A DNA stretch of 64,000 bases. It comes from Candidatus Microthrix parvicella Bio17-1 (GTDB taxonomy: Bacteria; Actinomycetota; Acidimicrobiia; Acidimicrobiales; Microtrichaceae). The stretch covers positions 62,001 to 126,000 of the forward strand of contig NZ_AMPG01000003.1 of NCBI RefSeq assembly GCF_000299415.1, given 5' to 3'. Below the pieces are notes generated by a model. It searched no databases, was not told where the DNA came from, and saw only the letters and a list, made by a program, of their open reading frames with translations. This document shows positions 16,453 to 26,400 of the stretch, in pieces (position 1 is the first letter of the stretch; each line of letters starts with the position of its first letter). The translations under genes and the position numbers were made by a program.

Positions 16453-19400
16453 GGCGTCACCTCGTCGAGTTCGGCGCCGGCCAGCAGGTTGGACAGCGCC
16501 AGGATCAACCCGGTCGGCGGCTGCCACGTGAAGACGCCGTAGGTTCGCCCGTTGGGGGTAACCGGGGTGTCGGGGCCTGCCATGCCCCGAAGAAACAGGT
16601 AGGCGGCGCCGCCGAGGTGAGCCTCGGGGTCGTAGGCGGGAAGCCGCCAGCGCAGGTAGCGGTGCAGGGCCACCTCGTAGAGCAGTGCCTGCAGCGGGTA
16701 GTCGTGGGCGACCATGGCGTCGACGAGCCGGTCGGGGTGGGCGGCCTCCGGGTCGACGGTGCCCCACGGCGCCAGCAGGTTGGTCTTGTAGTCCGCCACC
16801 ACGTAGCGGTCCGGTCCGCCGTCCGAGGCGCGCACTCGGATGGTGAGGTCGATCGAGCCGGTCAGCATGCCCTCCAGCGGCAGGAACGCTGCGGCGCCCA
16901 GGGCGAAGGTCCTTCCGGCCAGGGGGTCGTCGGCGGGCAGCCATGCATCGACGCAGCGGGCCAGGTCGGCACCGGTCGGGCGTGCCGCGCCCTCGAGGGG
17001 CAGGTCGAAGTCGAGCTCGCGAAGCTGATGGGCCCGGGGGAGCCCGGCCAGGGTGAGCGACCCGAGCGAGCCGCCCATCGGCGTCAGCACCGAGGCTGCG
17101 ACCGCCGAGGCGAGGCGCGGTTGGTCGAGCTCGTCGGGCGGTGAGCCGGCTGCGATCGCCCGGGCGAGTTCGTCTTCGAGGTCCGGGGCCTGCAGGTCGG
17201 CCTCCTCCAAGACCTCGTGCACCAGCGTGCCGAACGCCGTGCCGGCCCCAAGGTCGAGCCACGGGTCGGGCAGCGCATCGGAAGGATCGGCAGCGGTGGT
17301 CCCATCGATGGTCTGCGTTGCTGCGGCGAGGTCGGCGACCGCCGGCTCGTCGCCCTCGTCGTCAGCGGCGGTGTCACCACGGCCTGTCGCATCTTCCGGT
17401 CGCTGCGCGGTTCGAATGCGTGAGCTGTCGTCATGGTCGGCGGTCAGCGCCGAGAACGACCAGCGTCGCGACGGCGGCCCCATGTGGCGGTCCCAGATGT
17501 CGATCTGTAAATCGTCGCCCGACGTTGACGAATTCGCCGAAGGTGTGTGGCCTGATGAGGGTGCAGAGATGAACGTTTCCAGCGCCACGGCGCCTTCGGG
17601 AGCGTGGGCCTGCACTACGTCGACCGCGTCGCGCAGGTCCGACATCGTCGCCAGCTCGTCGAGTCCCGCCACCTGCGCGAGCCGGCACATCAGGCGCGAC
17701 TTGTGTGATTCCTTGGCCCCGGGGGCGGCCCAGACGATGAGCCGTTCCTTCGCTCGTGTGAGCGCCACGTAGACGAGCCGGTCGCCCTCCTCGGCGACTG
17801 CGGCCTTGGCCGCCTCGCGGGCCTCGCCCTTTGCCTCGAGGGCGACGCGCAGCATGGCCTCACCGGAGACCGGATCGTGGGTGACGACCGGCGCCTTGAC
17901 GCTCATGGGCGCGGTCCACAGGAAGGGGACCATCACCACTCGGTTTTCGAGGCCCTTGGACACGTGCACCGTCATCACCATGACGGCGCCACCGTCGGCC
18001 TCGGTGCGGCGCTGGAGCACCTCGGTTGCCTGCTCCTCCGGGTCGGCCGAGGCGGTGAGGGCCTCGAGGGCGCTGGAGGCCGAGGTTCCGGTGGCCCCGG
18101 TGCGGTCGCTGAGGAGCTCCCACAGGTGGTTGAGGTCGGTGAGGTGCCGCTCACCCCCCGGGGTCGCAAGAAGCCGGGTGCCGAGGGTGGATCCAGCGCT
18201 GCGCTCGGCGACCGGACGATCGCCCGCATCGAAGCCGTCCGCCGCAGCGACGCGCGTTCGCAGGTGATGGGCAAGTTCGGCCACGCCGCGACGGCGCAGA
18301 ATCAGCGAATCGTCCCGCAGCCCGACCTGGATCTGCGCCAGCTGCTCGTCGTTGATGGCATCGACGTCTCGAGCGCTCAGGCCGTAAAACCAGCCCAGTG
18401 CCGCCGCGCGCACCCGGCTCGACGATGCCGGCCGTTCCATCGCCCAGAGGAGACGCCGGATCTGGTCGGCGGCGGGGGAGTCGATCACGCTGCCTGCCCG
18501 TCCCAGCACCGCAGGCAGTCCGGCATCGGACAGGAGGCGTTGGATCCGAGCGGCGTCCTTGTTGGAGGTCACCAGGACCGTGATCTCCTCGGCGCGTACG
18601 CCATCTGCGAGCGTGGAACGCACTTGGGAGACGAGATCAAGCCCGACGAGATGTCGTATGAGGCCCACGGGCGTCGGGACCGCGTTGCCGTTCTTGCGGT
18701 ACTCCGGCGGATGGACCTCGTGGTAGGCGGCCATGTCGAAGGAGCGGATCTTCAGGGCTTGGTGGCCGGGAACTGCGGCGTCGTGCTTGCGAGCAGCGAT
18801 CACGGGGTCGTAGTCGATCGTGTGAGTGCCGTCGGGCGACGACCCGAACCGGCTGCCCGCGAACAGCGAGTTGAGCGCTGCGATCAGCTGAGGGGTGCTG
18901 CGCCAGTTGCGGTCCAGACGGTTCTGGCGTGTGACCGCCTGTTTGGCGTTGAGGTAGGTGGCGATGTCGGCGCCGCGGAATGAGTAGATGGCCTGCTTCG
19001 GGTCGCCGACCAGCACCAGCGTGGGACTGTCGGGCCCGTCGCTGCCCGCGAACAGCAGCCGGAACACCTCCCACTGGACGGGGTCGGTGTCTTGAAACTC
19101 GTCGATGAGGGCCACCCTGAAGCGACGCCTGAGGATGTCGACGACCCCGGAGTTCTTCGGACCGTTGACCGCTGCCGCAACCCGGTTGAGCAGTTGCTGA
19201 TAGGTCATCAGCGAACGTGCGGCCAGGCGGCGATCGAGCTCGTCGAGCCCGTCGGCGGTCAGCTGAGCGAGCCGGTTGTGTTCGGGTTCGTCGGGATGCC
19301 CGGCGACCACGATGCCCGGGTGGGTAGAGCCCATGCGGATCGCCTCGGTGAGCTTGGCGAGCTTTGGGAGTTGCCCGTCGGCAGTGCTCTCGGCGAGCGC

Positions 19401-19868
19401 CTGGCCGGCCAGCAGGTCGGCTGCGATCTGGGTGATGAGTGTTTCCTCGTCGGCGAGCAGCTTCATCGCCGGGTCGAGCGGCACGTTCACCCCGAGCGTG
19501 GTCAGCACCTGCTGGCAAAACCCGTGGATGGTGGTGATCGTGGCGGTGTCGAACTCTTCGACGGCAATCCGCAGCCGCATGCCGGCATCGTTGTCGGTGG
19601 ACGTTTCCGCCCGCTCGCGCAGCACTCGCCGCAGCCGGTCGCGCAGCTCGCCGGCCGCCGCCCTGGTGTAGGTCACCAGCAGCAGCTGGCTGATCGGCAG
19701 CGCGTCGCGCTCGATGAAGTTGGCTGCGAGGTGGGTGAGCGTGAAGGTCTTGCCGGTGCCGGCCGAGGCCTCGATCAGGGTGCTGGAGCGCGGCAGCGCC
19801 TCATCGAGCGAGAACACGCCGACGTTGGGTTGAGCGAGCGAGTCCGGCGGAAACAGCTGATCGCTCAT
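16449..19868 (-). CDS. recB: RecBCD helicase-nuclease subunit RecB
   Basis: This encodes 1139 residues, close to E. coli RecB (1180). The helicase starts with the Q-motif region and Walker A IEASAGTGKTFTLTH (about 32-46), followed by QLLLVTYTRAAAGELRDRL and the Walker B region VALIDEFQDTDPVQWEVF. Later motifs include LVLVGDPKQAIYSFRGADI, MTVHVSKGLENRVVMVPF and LVYVALTRAKERLIVW. The C-terminal nuclease domain has GTLVHEVLEEAD, the acidic VVADYKTNLL motif (Asp near 1026) and YPLQALLYEVALHRYL. The start overlaps the recC stop by 4 bp. It is the 3'-5' motor and the nuclease of the complex. Confidence 0.95.
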   Translation of the reverse strand: MSDQLFPPDSLAQPNVGVFSLDEALPRSSTLIEASAGTGKTFTLTHLAANFIERDALPISQLLLVTYTRAAAGELRDRLRRVLRERAETSTDNDAGMRLRIAVEEFDTATITTIHGFCQQVLTTLGVNVPLDPAMKLLADEETLITQIAADLLAGQALAESTADGQLPKLAKLTEAIRMGSTHPGIVVAGHPDEPEHNRLAQLTADGLDELDRRLAARSLMTYQQLLNRVAAAVNGPKNSGVVDILRRRFRVALIDEFQDTDPVQWEVFRLLFAGSDGPDSPTLVLVGDPKQAIYSFRGADIATYLNAKQAVTRQNRLDRNWRSTPQLIAALNSLFAGSRFGSSPDGTHTIDYDPVIAARKHDAAVPGHQALKIRSFDMAAYHEVHPPEYRKNGNAVPTPVGLIRHLVGLDLVSQVRSTLADGVRAEEITVLVTSNKDAARIQRLLSDAGLPAVLGRAGSVIDSPAADQIRRLLWAMERPASSSRVRAAALGWFYGLSARDVDAINDEQLAQIQVGLRDDSLILRRRGVAELAHHLRTRVAAADGFDAGDRPVAERSAGSTLGTRLLATPGGERHLTDLNHLWELLSDRTGATGTSASSALEALTASADPEEQATEVLQRRTEADGGAVMVMTVHVSKGLENRVVMVPFLWTAPMSVKAPVVTHDPVSGEAMLRVALEAKGEAREAAKAAVAEEGDRLVYVALTRAKERLIVWAAPGAKESHKSRLMCRLAQVAGLDELATMSDLRDAVDVVQAHAPEGAVALETFISAPSSGHTPSANSSTSGDDLQIDIWDRHMGPPSRRWSFSALTADHDDSSRIRTAQRPEDATGRGDTAADDEGDEPAVADLAAATQTIDGTTAADPSDALPDPWLDLGAGTAFGTLVHEVLEEADLQAPDLEDELARAIAAGSPPDELDQPRLASAVAASVLTPMGGSLGSLTLAGLPRAHQLRELDFDLPLEGAARPTGADLARCVDAWLPADDPLAGRTFALGAAAFLPLEGMLTGSIDLTIRVRASDGGPDRYVVADYKTNLLAPWGTVDPEAAHPDRLVDAMVAHDYPLQALLYEVALHRYLRWRLPAYDPEAHLGGAAYLFLRGMAGPDTPVTPNGRTYGVFTWQPPTGLILALSNLLAGAELDEVTP

Positions 19869-22800
19869 GTCGCCGCCTGTGGAGCCTGGGAGTTGAGCGA
19901 GCCGGCGACCGAGGCGTCGAATGCCGCCCAGATCACGTGTGCCAGGCGCCTGGCTCGGCTCGGCTCGTCCGGGTTGCCCGGATCGTCGCTTCGTGCAGGC
20001 AACGACTCGTAGTCGTGTTCGGACAGGTCGCCCCAGATCTCGCGGGTGGCGGCCTCGTTGCCGTCACCGATTTGAGCTCCGCCAGGAAGGGACGTCTCCC
20101 AGCTGCCGGTGGGGAGCTTCTTGCGGCCGCACAGCTTGGCTGCGGTCTCGGGCCACAGGGGGAGGGGCTCCGACAGGTTGCGGAGGTACAGCTCGACCAA
20201 GGTGTCGAGCGCCGCACCGGCGGTGGCTGACCGCTGGGCGTCGTCGTGGCCGACGATCCTTGGTTGCAGCGTCGTCGCCGCTGGGACCTTGATCCCCTTC
20301 TGGGTTCGGTCGTTCGCCCGACCGATGGCGATGGCCTGCCACGGCACTGAGGGGTCCTGCGCAGCCAGTGCCAGAACGTCGAGCCACAACCCCAACTCGT
20401 GCTTCGGCTTCAACCGTCGGGCCCCGATCCTCACCGGGCCGGGCCGGGCCGGGTCCACCTCGGTGACCACGCCCCGCAGTGACCGCCCGCCGCGAAGCTC
20501 CACTTCGATCGGAACGGATATGGTGCCGGGGCGGGTCACCCCGACCCGTTCGCATTCCCCGAGGATCACCTTGGTGAACGCCACGACGTCGGCCACGGCC
20601 GCCTCTCCCAGCTCGCCCGGCGGAAGCTCCCCCGAGGCGCGGGCGACCGCCGCCCAATGGGCATGAGCGGTATCGAGGTCGCCAACGCTCCACGTGGCCT
20701 GGAGCAGCTCGGTGTGGAGCTGGTACTTGTGCAGGGGATCGACCTCGACGGGGTGGAGTTCGTCGCCGAGTTCCTCGTGTCGGGGCAGACCCACGCCCAA
20801 ACGCTGAGCCAGGAACGCCGCCGGGGGGCCATCGAGGAAGCGGTGGAGGTCGGCGAGCTCGATGATGGCACCACTGCGATCGTCGGTAGCGCGCGGTGGG
20901 AGCGGCCCGTCGAGAAAGGGCACCGACCTGCGCTCATCACCGGGGCCGCCGCGGGTCCTGGCCTCTGCCAGCCCGACCGGGCTGAAACTCCATGGTCCGT
21001 CGGCGGCCAGCGCTCCCGCCCGAAAGTTGATCGCGTCGAAATCGTGGCGCGGGTGGGTGATGAGCGCGCTGCCGCCGGGGAGGCCGGCGTCGCCCGGCTC
21101 GGCCGGTTCCAACTCCTCAAGCAGTTCCGAGAGCACAACCGGCAGCGGAACTTCGGCGTTGGTGGCCGGGTCCCGACCCGTGGTGGTGATGATCAGGCGG
21201 TCACCGGCGGCGAGCACCTCCTCGAGCAGAAGTTGGCGGCCGTCGGCTCGCGGGTCACGGTCGCCAAGTGCGGGCGAGGCGGCGAGCAGGTCGTCGGCGT
21301 CGGCGGTGCCGCTGCCCAGGACATCGGCATCAATGCCGAGCAGGCAGATGACCCTGGCCGGCACCGAACGCAGCGCCTGCAGCGGTCCCAGGGTGAGTGC
21401 TCCTTCGGCAGGCCCACCTCGCCGCCGCACGGCCGAAAGGCTTTCGGTGGCGGCAGCTCGAAACTCTCCAACGCTGAGCAGCGGATCGGCCACCGTTTCT
21501 TCCGGCGCGCCGCTCTCCGGCCGCAGGTCGCCAAGAACCTCCAAGAGGTGGCGCCGTTGCCAGTCGCTGTCCGACTGCTGATCTGTGAGCGCGTCGAGCG
21601 ACTCGAGGACCCAACCGATCCAGGTCGAGAGAGTGAGAAGCGGCGTGCCGGGCCGTTCGGTCGGGCGCGCCCGCGGGCCGACGTCCAGCGCTCGAACCTC
21701 GTCGATGCACTGCCGTAGCTGGGCGACGGGACCGGCTAGACGGACGATGACCCGAACGTCGCTGCCTTCGATGTCGACCGGGATGACGTTGCCCAGACCA
21801 GGAACCAAGGTGCGGGATGCGGTGGTGATGCCGAGCAGGACCCGTTCGACACCGTCCGCCCACGTGGTCGCCGTGAATGACGCGGGCAACCCGTGAGCGC
21901 GTCGGTGCTCACCGTCGAGCCCCCAGCGAATGCCCGCACGCCGGGCCCAGTCCCCGAGCTGGTCGACATCGTCGTCGCTGAGGCCAAAACGGGCGGCAAC
22001 CGGAGGCAACGCCAAGAGGTCGAGCACTTCACCGACGGTGGCCCGACCATCAACCAGCCCAAGGATCCCAAGAAACGCCTGAGCGATCGGGTGATCGGAG
22101 CCGGGTGAACGGACCGCCGACCACACCGGAAACGCGAGACCGTCGCCACTGTCGAAACCAGGGGAGGCCGGTTGGCCCACAGAGGCGTGAGCCGTCGGGT
22201 CGCCGGGGCCGGGAGCGAACGCAGCAGCAACCAGCGGACCGTACGCCTCGACGTCCGGGCACAGCACCAACACGTCGCCGAGCGTGAGCGACGGGTCCTC
22301 CATCAGCGCGTGGGCGACCGCGCTGCGCAAGATCTCCACTTGCCGTGAGGGGCCGTGGGCCCGGTGGACGATCAGGCTGCGATCCTGCCGACCGGGGGAA
22401 GGCAGCGTGGCGGCCAACTCCCCGATCGGGCGGTTGGTGCGGATGGCCAGTTGAAGTCGTCCGAGCGTCGTCGTCTCGCCGGGTTCCGGGTGTTCGTCGT
22501 GTGCCGGAGCGCTTGCGTGGCCCGAAGCCCCCCACAGGAGCGCCCCCTCCTGGGCCGGTCGAGACCACCTGGACAGCAATGCGTTGCCGCCGTCGCGTGG
22601 GCGGGCGCGGGGACGGTCGGGAAGCCAAGCCCCAAGTTGTTTCGTGGCGCCCCGCTCGTGCATGGCTCGCCACTGTGGCAGCGACGGGGTGAGCCACAAC
22701 ACCGCCACGTCGCAGTGCTCGCCGAGCGCAGGCAGCAGCGAAAACCACACCGGCGGCAGCGCCGAGAGTCCGAACAGGGTCAGGCGCGGTGGCAGGTCGA

Positions 22801-23482
22801 CGCGGGGAAGGTTGAGGTCGAGGCCGTCGATCTGCCCGGCCAACCGCTCGGCGGGGCTCGGTTCGGAGATGCGGGCCCGCACCCGACGCCACAGCTCGCA
22901 CTGCCACTGCGGGGAAGCCCCCGAGCGTGGGTTTCGGGCAATCGGGTGACCCTTGCCGTCGACGTCGTTGCCTGTAGCCCACTGGCGGATCAGCTCGGGT
23001 CGGTGGCGCGAGTAGCGGTCGAAAAGGTCGGCGAGGTGCCGAGCGCGGCCGTACCAGGTGCCGCTCGACGGTTGCGGCACCGGCCCTACTCGCTTCGTGC
23101 CGGGTGCGACCCGCCCGGCCGGGCCCAGGGCGGCGTCGCCGGCACCCTGCTGAAGTTCGTCGAGCACCACCCACACCAGGTTGGACAGCGCCCACGGGTC
23201 GCGTTCGGGCGCCCCGAGCAGTCGGGTGAGCAGCCCGTCCGGGAACGGGAACTCGATGTTGGCCACGATGCCGTCAGCCTGCGTTACCCCGCCCTGGCTC
23301 GCTCCCAACCGTCGGGAGAGCTGGCGGGTGGTCCATTGCCTCACCCCCAGGTTGGCGACCGCCACCAGCTCGGGAGCGAACGGGTCGTCGAGCGGCTGGC
23401 TGAGCCGGTCGGCCAACGGATCGATGAGGTCACGAAGCGACTCTCCGACGATCAACGCTGGCTGGCCCACGCTTCCCACCAT
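19865..23482 (-). CDS. recC: RecBCD subunit RecC
   Basis: This encodes 1205 residues. The N-terminal LIVGESLRDLIDPLADRLSQPL, VAVANLGVRQWTTRQLSRRLGA and LDLNLPRVDLPPRLTLFGLSALPP match RecC, an inactivated helicase fold without Walker A. The middle ALRSVPARVICLLGIDADVLG and the C-terminal LRGVVTEVDPARPGPVRIGARRLKPKHELGLWLDVLAL also fit. RecC holds the complex together and reads Chi-like sites. Its ATG at 23482 follows the sbcC stop with one base between, so it is coupled to sbcC. It is somewhat longer than E. coli RecC (1122), with extra Gly/Pro-rich loops. Confidence 0.92.
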   Translation of the reverse strand: MVGSVGQPALIVGESLRDLIDPLADRLSQPLDDPFAPELVAVANLGVRQWTTRQLSRRLGASQGGVTQADGIVANIEFPFPDGLLTRLLGAPERDPWALSNLVWVVLDELQQGAGDAALGPAGRVAPGTKRVGPVPQPSSGTWYGRARHLADLFDRYSRHRPELIRQWATGNDVDGKGHPIARNPRSGASPQWQCELWRRVRARISEPSPAERLAGQIDGLDLNLPRVDLPPRLTLFGLSALPPVWFSLLPALGEHCDVAVLWLTPSLPQWRAMHERGATKQLGAWLPDRPRARPRDGGNALLSRWSRPAQEGALLWGASGHASAPAHDEHPEPGETTTLGRLQLAIRTNRPIGELAATLPSPGRQDRSLIVHRAHGPSRQVEILRSAVAHALMEDPSLTLGDVLVLCPDVEAYGPLVAAAFAPGPGDPTAHASVGQPASPGFDSGDGLAFPVWSAVRSPGSDHPIAQAFLGILGLVDGRATVGEVLDLLALPPVAARFGLSDDDVDQLGDWARRAGIRWGLDGEHRRAHGLPASFTATTWADGVERVLLGITTASRTLVPGLGNVIPVDIEGSDVRVIVRLAGPVAQLRQCIDEVRALDVGPRARPTERPGTPLLTLSTWIGWVLESLDALTDQQSDSDWQRRHLLEVLGDLRPESGAPEETVADPLLSVGEFRAAATESLSAVRRRGGPAEGALTLGPLQALRSVPARVICLLGIDADVLGSGTADADDLLAASPALGDRDPRADGRQLLLEEVLAAGDRLIITTTGRDPATNAEVPLPVVLSELLEELEPAEPGDAGLPGGSALITHPRHDFDAINFRAGALAADGPWSFSPVGLAEARTRGGPGDERRSVPFLDGPLPPRATDDRSGAIIELADLHRFLDGPPAAFLAQRLGVGLPRHEELGDELHPVEVDPLHKYQLHTELLQATWSVGDLDTAHAHWAAVARASGELPPGELGEAAVADVVAFTKVILGECERVGVTRPGTISVPIEVELRGGRSLRGVVTEVDPARPGPVRIGARRLKPKHELGLWLDVLALAAQDPSVPWQAIAIGRANDRTQKGIKVPAATTLQPRIVGHDDAQRSATAGAALDTLVELYLRNLSEPLPLWPETAAKLCGRKKLPTGSWETSLPGGAQIGDGNEAATREIWGDLSEHDYESLPARSDDPGNPDEPSRARRLAHVIWAAFDASVAGSLNSQAPQAAT

Positions 23483-23483
23483 C

Positions 23484-26400
23484 TCACGCCACCTCGGCCG
23501 ACGACCCCGCAGCCGATGATGCCCCTGCCGGCGGGTTGCCGATCAGCTGCGTCAGCTTGCTTCGACCTCCACCCATCGGCGTCACCTCGATCGCCACGGG
23601 GAGCACTGCCTTCAGCTCCTCGACGTGGGTGATCACGCCGATCATCTGACCCTCTGCGCCCAGGTTGTTCAGGACCTCGATGGCGGTGTCCAGGCTGTCG
23701 GTGTCCAGGCCTCCAAAGCCCTCATCGATGAAGGTCGCACCGATGTCGCGGCCAACCCGCTGGGTGGCGATCGTGTCGGCCAGGCCGAGGGCGAGGGCGA
23801 GTGACGCCTGAAACGTCTGGCCGCCAGACAGGGTGCGCACGGGTCGGCGGGTGCCGGTTTCGGCGTCCGCGATCGACAAATCGAGCCCATGCTTGGACCG
23901 CTGGTCGGCGGCCTCGTCGTCGACGTGGATCTGAAACCGGCCTCGACTCATTGCGCCCAGGCGGCGGTTGGCCGAAGTGACCACCTCGCGCAGATGGTGG
24001 GCCAACACCCACGCCTCCAGCGTGACCCGTTGTGCATTGTGGCCTCGGCACATGCGCGCCAGGCGGTAGGTGGCCTCGTAGTCGGCCTGCGCCGCGGCCC
24101 GCTCGTCACCCCGGCCGTCCAGCTCGATGATGGTCCGGCGTGCACGACCGAGGTGATGACGGGCAGTGGTGGCGTGCTCGATCAGCCGTTCGGCAGCGTC
24201 GGTGGCCTCTGCCAGCCGCGCTGCAAGCCCGTCCAGGTCGGGGTCAGTCATATCGAGCCCGCCCTCGACGATGTCGACCAAGCGTTGGGTGAGGGCGAAA
24301 CCCTCGCCCTCCCACAAGCTGATCGAGGCTTCCAACCCGCGCCGCTCGGCCTCATCAAGAGCTGCGGCCCGGACGTCGTCGACGTCGTCGAACCCCTGGC
24401 GGGTCAACGTGGTCCGAAGGGCGGCTCGGGCCTCGGTATGGCTGTGCTCAGCAGCGTCGAGGCCACAGAGCGAGGCCGCCGCCCGTCGCCCAACGGTCGC
24501 CAGCGTTTCGCAGTGCTGCGCCAGCTGGGCGTGGGGCCAGTGGGCATCCGGCAACGACAGCTGAGCGGCCGCCTGTTCGTGAAGTTGGTCGGCCTGGGCG
24601 GTTGCGGCGTGTTGTTGTTCGCCGGCCTGCGAGCGCTGAGGCGTGAGCTTCTCAATCTGGAGGGCCAGCTCGGTTCGATGCCGGTCCAACTCGGCGACTG
24701 CCTCGACGGCGGCGAGGCAGCGCCGGTTGTCGTCGGCCGCGGTCGCAACCCGTGTTTCCAGGTCGACTGTGGCGGTATCTGCCGCGTCGCCCAGGCGGTC
24801 CATCAGAGCGGCGAGACGCTCGCTTCTTGCGGCCTGGTGGCCGTGAGCCGTTCGGTCGCGCTGTTCCAGGCCCTGGCGCTGCTGTGCCAACTCGGTCAAC
24901 CGCTGCTCGAGGTCGGTCACCGCCGCGGCCGCAGCGACGGCCCGCTCGACCAGGTGCTGAGCTGCACGGTGACGTTCCGTCAGGTCGGTGACCGATTCGG
25001 CGGCGTCGTCGCCCAACTCGGCCACACACTCGTCGAGTCGGTCCTGGAGTGCCGAGTGCTTGCTGATGGCGGCCATGTTGGTTGCGTGGGCACGTTCGAG
25101 GTCGGTCGACGAAACCGGAGCGACTCCCGCCGGCGCAATCGCCGGACGCGGGTGCTCGGCCGAGCCGCACACCGGGCAGTCGTCGCCCTCGACCAGCGTG
25201 CTCGCCAAACGAGGCGCCGCATCGGCGGTGAAGGCACCCATGAGGTCGGAGTAGGTGGCGGCATGACGCTGAACCGATGCGACGGCGTCGGCCAGCTCGG
25301 ACTGGTTCTGGTCCCGGCGCTTCGCCAGCCGAAGTGCTGCCGCCGCTCGTTCGGCCCCGCCGCGATGGTCTGCGACGCACTCGGCCACCTGACGTGCAGC
25401 GTCCCGCTGGTCGGCGAGCCGGTCGGCTTCGACCGTGAGCGCCTGCGCCTGCTGTGCGACGGCAGCGAGCTCGACGTCGATGTCGGCCAGAGCGAGGCGC
25501 TCGCAGTCGAGGGCAATCCGGGCGTCGCGCAGCCCGGTCGCGTGGGTGAGGTCGGCATGGGTGCGATCGGCGCCGCCCGCCAACGAGGCGAGTACTTCTC
25601 GCTCGGAGTTCAGCGAACGCTGTTGGAGCGTCAGCTCGTCGAGCTTCGCGGTCAAGTTCGCCACGTGCTTCGCCGCAGCGTCGGCCTCCTGTCGGCGGGC
25701 AGAGGCCTGCCGGGCCAGGTCGCGGGCCTGGGCGATCTCGCCGGCGCGACCCCGCAGCTCGCCGGCGCCCCGGTCGGCGCGTCGGGCCAGGGCTTCGAGC
25801 GCATCGGCGAGCCGGGGGCGACCGGATGTGGGGACACGGGTCAGGTCGAGGTGGCCGGCATCGGCGAGCCAACCGGGCAGGGCCGTCGCCGGCGACGTTG
25901 CGGAAGCCTCGGCCTGCACCGAGGCGGCGGGCGGCGCGCCACCCCCGTTCGGCCAGAGTTCGACCAGTTCGGTGAGCTCAGCGGCCGTCTGCCGCACGGC
26001 GGTCTCGGCGGAGGTCTGGGCATCGGCCAACTGGAGCGAAGCCCGTTGAGCGACCTGGTGGGCGTCGGCGACCCCGGCGGCGCGCAGCGCTGCATCGAGC
26101 CGCAGCCTGTTCGCCTCCACCTCGCTCAGTCGCTCGACCCGCGTCTCGAGCTGCGCACGCTCGGTGCGGAAGCGGGCCTGGCGTTCGGCGAGCTGATGTG
26201 CTGCGCTGAGCCTGGCATCGGCATCGTTGCGTGCCGCCCGGCGCTGGTCGCGACGCTGGTCGAGTAGTGCCACGCCATGGAGTTCCAGCCGTTCCGCCCG
26301 GTCGCCGAGCGAGAGGGTCGCCGGCACCTCTGCCTGGGCCGTGGGCTGATGAGCGGACGAAGTCGGCCCGCCGGTTGGGCCGCCGGTCGTCGACGCGTCG

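Noticed and set aside
23889-26267. Plus-strand open frame of nearly 800 codons opposite sbcC
   Set aside because: The minus strand encodes SbcC with all its motifs. The opposite frame is a Gly/Arg/Leu-rich shadow.
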